From CAZBBC01 sp964489835 (GTDB lineage Bacteria; Calditrichota; Calditrichia; JAJRVZ01), in NCBI GenBank assembly GCA_964489835.1, contig CAZBBC010000085.1, positions 1-19,062 on the forward strand: DNA of 19,062 nucleotides. The letters are read 5' to 3'. The position numbers were made by a program, and so were the translations under genes. Of this stretch, positions 15,182-19,062 are shown piece by piece. How positions within the stretch are numbered: position 1 is the first letter of the stretch; each line of letters opens with the position of its first letter. The notes below the pieces were generated by a model. It was not told the origin of the DNA, did no database searches, and saw only the letters and a program-made list of their open reading frames with translations.

Positions 15182-15901
15182 TTAATCAAAAGCCATGCTT
15201 GTTTTCCATTCTTTCCATACATTACCGACCAAAGCAATGCCGGGTTTAAGGGTCTTCTTCCCCGGTGTCCATCCGGAAGGTGCGGCTTCTGCTCCTTTAG
15301 AATTGCGGACCAGCTGAAAGGCCTGAACCTGGCGAAAGGTTTCGTTCACATTTCTTCCCACCGGTGGGGTTAAAACTTCATACCCCTGGATAATTCCATC
15401 AGGGTCAATGATGAATCTGCCCCGGTTCTCGACCCCGGCATCCTCATCATAAATACCGTAAAGTTTACCCACTCTGCCGCCAGCATCAGACATCATAGGA
15501 AATGGCACACCGCCATCCACCATTTTTGACAATTCATCATCATTCCACATTTTATGGACAAACATACTATCGATACTCATTGAGAGTATATTAACTCCAA
15601 GTTTCTGAAATTCCGGATATTTTTCAGCAACTGCTGAAAGTTCCGTCGCTCAGACAAAGGTGAAATCACCCGGATAAAAGCAGAGCAGTGTCCACTTTCC
15701 CAAATAATCGGACAATTGAACATTTATAAATTTCCCCTGATGATAGGCTGGGGCTGTAAAATCGGGTGCTTTTTTCCCTACATGGATCATTGTTAATTTC
15801 TCCTCCTTTAAATGTTGCACTTCTTCATTTTCTTCAGTGACTGTTTCGCCCACCGGTCCACCCGTGGGGCGCGCACATCCAGCGCTTAATTCTTCAGGCA
15901 T
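15182..15901 (-). CDS. Selenocysteine-containing AhpC-type peroxiredoxin (UGA read-through)
   Basis: Predicted thiol/selenol peroxidase. One frame from ATG 15901 to the stop at 15182 is broken only by a UGA at 15650-15652. That codon sits exactly at the peroxidatic cysteine of the motif PGDFTFV-U-ATE (family: PxxxTxxC). Sequence on both sides is clean peroxiredoxin (VGKKAPDFTAPAY; NRGRFIIDPDG; PVGRNVNETFRQVQAFQ), and a SECIS-like hairpin follows. Two starts are possible. ATG 15901 follows AAGGAG and gives 239 residues. ATG 15790 follows AAAGGAGG and gives 202 residues with Sec at position 47, as in AhpC proteins. The usual C-terminal resolving 'VCP' is AAP here, and no cysteine follows the Sec. 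The long form carries an N-terminal Cys (GCARPTGG). A standard caller would split this into two fragments. The alternative is a Cys-to-stop mutation or a base error. Confidence 0.85.
15614..15645 (-). promoter_or_regulatory. Putative bacterial SECIS element (selenocysteine insertion hairpin)
   Basis: Right after the UGA on the minus strand, UUUCAGC pairs perfectly with GCUGAAA (15622-15639 in all), leaving the apical loop AGUU. The loop G is 19 bases after the UGA, inside the spacing known for bacterial SECIS (about 16-37), and the loop holds the GU that SelB-binding hairpins need. A lower stem CGGA/UCCG (15645-15642, 15617-15614) can extend it. It lies inside the coding sequence, as in other bacterial selenoproteins. 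Confidence 0.75.
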
Positions 15902-15978
15902 ATAGCACTCCTTTCATATTTTGGATCGCGATGCTCGCAAAACCGCTCAATCGTCAGGCGCTTTGCACATTACGCACA

Positions 15979-16404
15979 TTAGAATGCGGCGTTGTGAGAG
16001 GATTTTTCCTTTAACATTTTCACCTGGATTTCTTTTATTTTATCTTCATCAGCCTCAATGCCAAGGCCATTTCCTTGCGGCACTGTTAAATAACCGTTAT
16101 GGGGAATCAACGGTTTTTAAGGACACTCCTACTGATAAACTGCGGTCCATTCAAGGCTGCAGGTAAAGTATAATCAAAAGCACCGTAAAGGGCAAGCGTT
16201 GCCACCTGAGAAATATCCGGATCGGTAAGGCAGAAAACCCAATGGTTTTCTACCTGTCGTGATTTTATTCGACGGAGATACATCATCTTTCAAAGATACA
16301 GGTATAAAATAGGGTATACTGAAAGCGGCAGATGCTGAAATTGCCGACTTTTTTAAAAAATTTCTGCGCGTAATTTTTTTGCCGTCAATAGTTTTTTCAT
16401 TCAT
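15979..16404 (-). pseudogene. Decayed chimeric gene: Tat-signal N-terminus joined to enolase-superfamily (MR/MLE) C-terminus
   Basis: ATG 16404 opens a twin-arginine signal (ITRRNFLKKSAISASAAFSIPYF), then a linker (DVSPSNKIT) like those before Gfo/Idh/MocA or other Tat-exported sugar enzymes. The frame ends at 16174 after 76 residues. From about 16260 another frame carries VENHWVFCLTDPDISQVATL, then ALYGAFDYTLPAALNGPQFI. A further shift at a run of five A near 16116 is followed by PHNGYLTVPQGNGLGIEADE and a stop at 15979-15981. These last parts match the C-terminal end of mandelate racemase/muconate lactonizing enzymes. About 140 codons remain of a gene of perhaps 400, so a large internal deletion and frameshifts are implied. 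It starts 13 bases after the DUF6807 gene, in an old operon. A copy of AGAAAACC and its inverse (16232-16251) lies by the junction. Confidence 0.7.
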
Positions 16405-16417
16405 TGTTGTGATTTTC

Positions 16418-17692
16418 TCACTGAAAATGCCAATGTACTTCAATATCAGGCGTCCGGGTAAAATCCTGCCAGAACTTTTCTGCCTGCTCAGTGGTGAGTG
16501 TCCCGTCATAAACAATCAGGCGATATTTTCTCACATAATCCTGCCCCGGTACCATTATCCAGTTATTATATACAACCGGACAAAAACCAAAAAAAATATC
16601 CCCTTGGGGCCAGATTCTCATTGGTTCGGGAAATTCATGGTTACCCGGATGACTCAGTAAAATAACCCCGGCCGGACCTTTATCAGTCATCCCATAAACA
16701 TTGCACCAGCGGGCCCGGGTTCCGTTACCATCCTCCCGTGTTTTTCCTTCCGAAGTCAGGTAATTACTGTTCTTTTCATTCCAATCGGACGTTCCCCGGA
16801 ATCCAAATCCACCATAGCGGTATTTTTTCAGCGTCAACGGGCTGGAAGAGGCACAGGACTGCGTGGTGGTAAAATCCCAAATAAAATAAGATTCTGTCGC
16901 TTCTGATTGTGTCCACAACCGGACCGCCCATAATTCATTCAGTACAATTTTTTCACCCTCCGGGGCCGAAAGATCGACATGTTCCTGAAAGGCCTCAAAT
17001 CCGGCAAATACCGGGCCTGTCATTGTTGAATTGAATTTCACAAAACGGACCGTTCCCTGCCCTTCTTTCAAATTCCAGAAATCCACATGACGTCCTTCGA
17101 ATTCCGTATTCGTCCATGGATTCCAAAATCCCATATGATGGATGTGATCACTGGGGTGAATACGTGTTAATACTTTCCCTCCGGGTGACCAGATGGGATG
17201 GATAAATCCACTCCGGGTATACAATAGATCCTGACCCGGCGGCGGTGGCATGGGTGTATATTGAAAACGTATCGCTTGCCGGTTACCCTGTCCCAATTCC
17301 AATGTACGGTCATTCATACGCAGCTGGACGAAGGGGGCATCCACCACTTTTCCATTAACCAGTTCATACTGCTGCTTCACACCTGCAGCTAAGGCATCGT
17401 CAAGGATCCACCACAATTTCGCCGGACTCCCCGGTTCTATTTGAGACGGGACCGGGAACCGACCGGACTTGTCAATCCGTTCCAATCTTAATGAGACCGT
17501 GGGTAGTGATATCGGAAGGCCTTCCAAAGATATACAAATCGGGGTATTTTCGTTAATTTGTTGTTCCGTTGAAAGTGTAAACCGGGCCATAGTCTCCGCC
17601 GACAAGCCGGATTTCAATAACCCGACACATAAAGCGAAAACAAGAAACAAATACACCCCGTAATTTTTTTGTTGGAAGTCAATAATTTTCAT
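16418..17692 (-). CDS. Exported DUF6807 (PmoA-like) family protein
   Basis: A 424-residue exported protein with a signal peptide (hydrophobic run YLFLVFALCVGLL, cleavage near residue 32). The core carries the DUF6807 signature RSGFIHPIWSPGGKVLTRIH, then SDHIHHMGFWNPWT, with several histidines that could bind metal or substrate. Further family-like segments are GGFGFRGTSDWN, NVYGMTDKGPAGVILLSHPGNHE and VYDGTLTTEQAEKFWQDF. The family was once labelled 'methane oxygenase PmoA', which is misleading. Its members usually sit in gene clusters for sugar or polysaccharide breakdown beside Gfo/Idh/MocA oxidoreductases, and the remnant gene directly downstream fits that. No biochemical function is established that I know of. 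Confidence 0.88.
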   Translation of the reverse strand: MKIIDFQQKNYGVYLFLVFALCVGLLKSGLSAETMARFTLSTEQQINENTPICISLEGLPISLPTVSLRLERIDKSGRFPVPSQIEPGSPAKLWWILDDALAAGVKQQYELVNGKVVDAPFVQLRMNDRTLELGQGNRQAIRFQYTPMPPPPGQDLLYTRSGFIHPIWSPGGKVLTRIHPSDHIHHMGFWNPWTNTEFEGRHVDFWNLKEGQGTVRFVKFNSTMTGPVFAGFEAFQEHVDLSAPEGEKIVLNELWAVRLWTQSEATESYFIWDFTTTQSCASSSPLTLKKYRYGGFGFRGTSDWNEKNSNYLTSEGKTREDGNGTRARWCNVYGMTDKGPAGVILLSHPGNHEFPEPMRIWPQGDIFFGFCPVVYNNWIMVPGQDYVRKYRLIVYDGTLTTEQAEKFWQDFTRTPDIEVHWHFQ

Positions 17693-17974
17693 CTTATTCC
17701 TTAGTCTCTATAATATTCCAATTTTTCTGTAAATAATAATCTCAATCATTTTTATAAACATGAGTTTTTTTAAAATCATTGTCAAGATTTTATTAAAAAA
17801 TTTTTATTCTTCATTCTTCATTCTTGCAATTAGAGTTATTTAATTGTATTATTTTATAATCTTTCCAATATCCTGCCTTTTGCACAGCACAAATGAAAAT
17901 GAGTTTTCGATGTCACGAAATATCTTATACGAATGCCTGCAATAGACAAAAATTGATTTAAGAAAGGAGAAATT
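17693..17974. other. Divergent intergenic region
   Basis: About 280 AT-rich bases between the DUF6807 gene (minus) and the ABC ATPase gene (plus), which must hold both promoters. I see no strong operator. Only short repeats of 'ttcttcattc' near 17810-17825 stand out. Confidence 0.5.
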
Positions 17975-19062
17975 TTGTCTGCTGTCGAGTTGAGAGATGT
18001 ATCTAAAGTCTATGAGAATAATGTAATAGCGGTTAGAAAAGCGAACCTGATGATCGAAGATAAGGAATTTGTTGTACTTGTCGGTCCTTCCGGTTGCGGA
18101 AAATCTACAATATTAAGAATGATCGCTGGTCTTGAAGAAATAACTGAAGGTGAAATTTTAATCGATGGCAAGGTTGTAAACGATGTCCCACCCAAACACC
18201 GTGATATTGCAATGGTTTTTCAGAATTATGCCCTTTATCCCCATATGAGCGTTTACGAAAATATGGCGTTTGGCCTCAAGTTGCGTAAAACACCCAAAGA
18301 TGACATCAAGGATAGAGTAACAAACGCAGCCGCTCTTTTAAATATTGAAGATTATTTAGATAGAAGGCCGAAAGCTCTTTCAGGAGGCCAGAGACAACGG
18401 GTTGCTGTTGGCCGTGCGATTGTTAGGAAACCAAAAGTCTTCTTATTTGACGAACCCCTATCGAATCTGGATGCAAAATTAAGGATTCAAACCCGGATAG
18501 AGATAAATCGTCTCCATAAAAAACTGGAGACTACCATGGTTTACGTCACCCATGACCAGATTGAAGCCATGACAATGGGCACAAAGATTGTAGTTCTAAA
18601 GGAAGGAGTCATTCAACAGGTGGCTTCTCCACTTGATCTCTACAATAATCCAGAGAATAAATTTGTTGCCGGATTTATCGGTAGTCCGGCAATGAATTTT
18701 TTTGAAGGTCGACTCAGTTCAGAAGTTGAGAGGCAATTTGTTGCTGAGGCATTTACCATTGATCTTCCAATGAAAATATATAACAAGATTAGACATCATA
18801 CTGGAAAAAATGTTAGTCTTGGAATACGCCCGGAAGACATCTTAACCGGTGACCTGATAAAATCGAACAGTCTGAAGTTGTCACATCAAATTAAAGTTGA
18901 TGTGGTTGAACCTGTTGGAAACGAGATTTATGTTTATTTCAGTGATGATAAAAATAGCTATTGTATGAGGACACCATCATATCAAAGTTTTAAGCCAGGA
19001 AAACAAGTAGAATTGGCTTTCAATGCGGATCGTATATTATTGTTCGATACCGTTACAGAGGA
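17975..19062 (+). CDS. MalK/UgpC-type sugar ABC transporter ATP-binding protein (3' end cut by window)
   Basis: Cytoplasmic ATPase subunit of a carbohydrate importer (CUT1 type). The frame starts with TTG at 17975, supported by AAAGGAG at about 5-base spacing, and runs off the window after 362 codons, close to full family length. It has Walker A GPSGCGKST (near residue 38), the Q-loop VFQNYALYPHMSVYENM, the signature LSGGQRQRVAVGRA, Walker B VFLFDEPLSNLDAKLR and the switch histidine in VTHDQIEAMTMG. A C-terminal regulatory/OB domain with GIRPED follows, typical of the MalK group. An ATG-initiated call would miss the first residues. The permease and sugar-binding genes must lie beyond the window. 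It does not look like the missing partner of the ZnuA/ZnuB-like proteins. Confidence 0.93.
   Translation, partial: MSAVELRDVSKVYENNVIAVRKANLMIEDKEFVVLVGPSGCGKSTILRMIAGLEEITEGEILIDGKVVNDVPPKHRDIAMVFQNYALYPHMSVYENMAFGLKLRKTPKDDIKDRVTNAAALLNIEDYLDRRPKALSGGQRQRVAVGRAIVRKPKVFLFDEPLSNLDAKLRIQTRIEINRLHKKLETTMVYVTHDQIEAMTMGTKIVVLKEGVIQQVASPLDLYNNPENKFVAGFIGSPAMNFFEGRLSSEVERQFVAEAFTIDLPMKIYNKIRHHTGKNVSLGIRPEDILTGDLIKSNSLKLSHQIKVDVVEPVGNEIYVYFSDDKNSYCMRTPSYQSFKPGKQVELAFNADRILLFDTVTE

Noticed and set aside
15650..15652. Simple nonsense mutation making the peroxiredoxin a pseudogene
   Set aside because: The UGA sits precisely at the active-site cysteine, the frame is intact on both sides, and a SECIS-like hairpin follows at the known spacing. 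Chance placement is unlikely, though reads should confirm.
17975..19062. ATPase partner for the ZnuA/ZnuB-like proteins
   Set aside because: Its length, GIRPED segment and C-terminal regulatory domain place it with sugar-type MalK/UgpC ATPases, not the short ZnuC type.

Overview
The window looks like a bacterial chromosome segment from the Fibrobacterota-Chlorobiota-Bacteroidota superphylum or a relative such as Calditrichota or candidate phylum KSB1. The reasons are a secreted protein ending in a T9SS type A (Por) sorting tail of the 'NNYPNPFNPST' kind, a TonB receptor with an N-terminal carboxypeptidase-regulatory-like domain, AT-rich intergenic DNA with several short hairpin-repeat families, and genes with weak Shine-Dalgarno sites. 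This placement is inference. It carries one assembly gap (100 N) and no tRNA or rRNA that I can recognise.

Layout. Positions 1-6678 (all minus strand) hold a LacI-type regulator, a secreted protein with carbohydrate-binding-like domains and a T9SS tail (split only by the gap), a TonB-dependent receptor, and the first 307 codons of another exported protein. This reads as an outer-membrane and secreted module for polymer or sugar use under LacI control. Positions 6679-7476 are mostly non-coding, with a perfect LacI-style palindrome and hairpin repeats. Positions 7477-11305 (minus) hold an acyl-CoA dehydrogenase homologue, an unusual J-domain-like/leucine-rich-repeat protein, a small holin-like membrane protein and a DUF456 membrane protein. 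Positions 11597-15029 (plus) form a metal (probably zinc) uptake cluster: a small exported CPxC protein, an outer-membrane barrel protein, a ZnuA-like binding protein and a ZnuB-like permease. A Fur-family-type 7-1-7 palindrome lies upstream, and no ATPase gene is present. Positions 15182-17692 (minus) hold a peroxiredoxin whose active-site codon is UGA, a decayed chimeric pseudogene (Tat signal joined to the C-terminus of an enolase-superfamily enzyme) and a DUF6807 protein. Positions 17975-19062 (plus) hold a MalK/UgpC-type sugar ABC transporter ATPase cut by the window end.

The most notable item is the peroxiredoxin at 15182-15901. It is usually called as two fragments, but the 'stop' is an in-frame UGA exactly at the peroxidatic cysteine position, followed at the right distance by a perfect stem-loop with GU in its apical loop. 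This fits a selenocysteine peroxiredoxin with a bacterial SECIS element. It also lacks the usual C-terminal resolving cysteine. Selenocysteine peroxiredoxins are known, so the class is not new, but this gene would be mis-annotated by standard callers.
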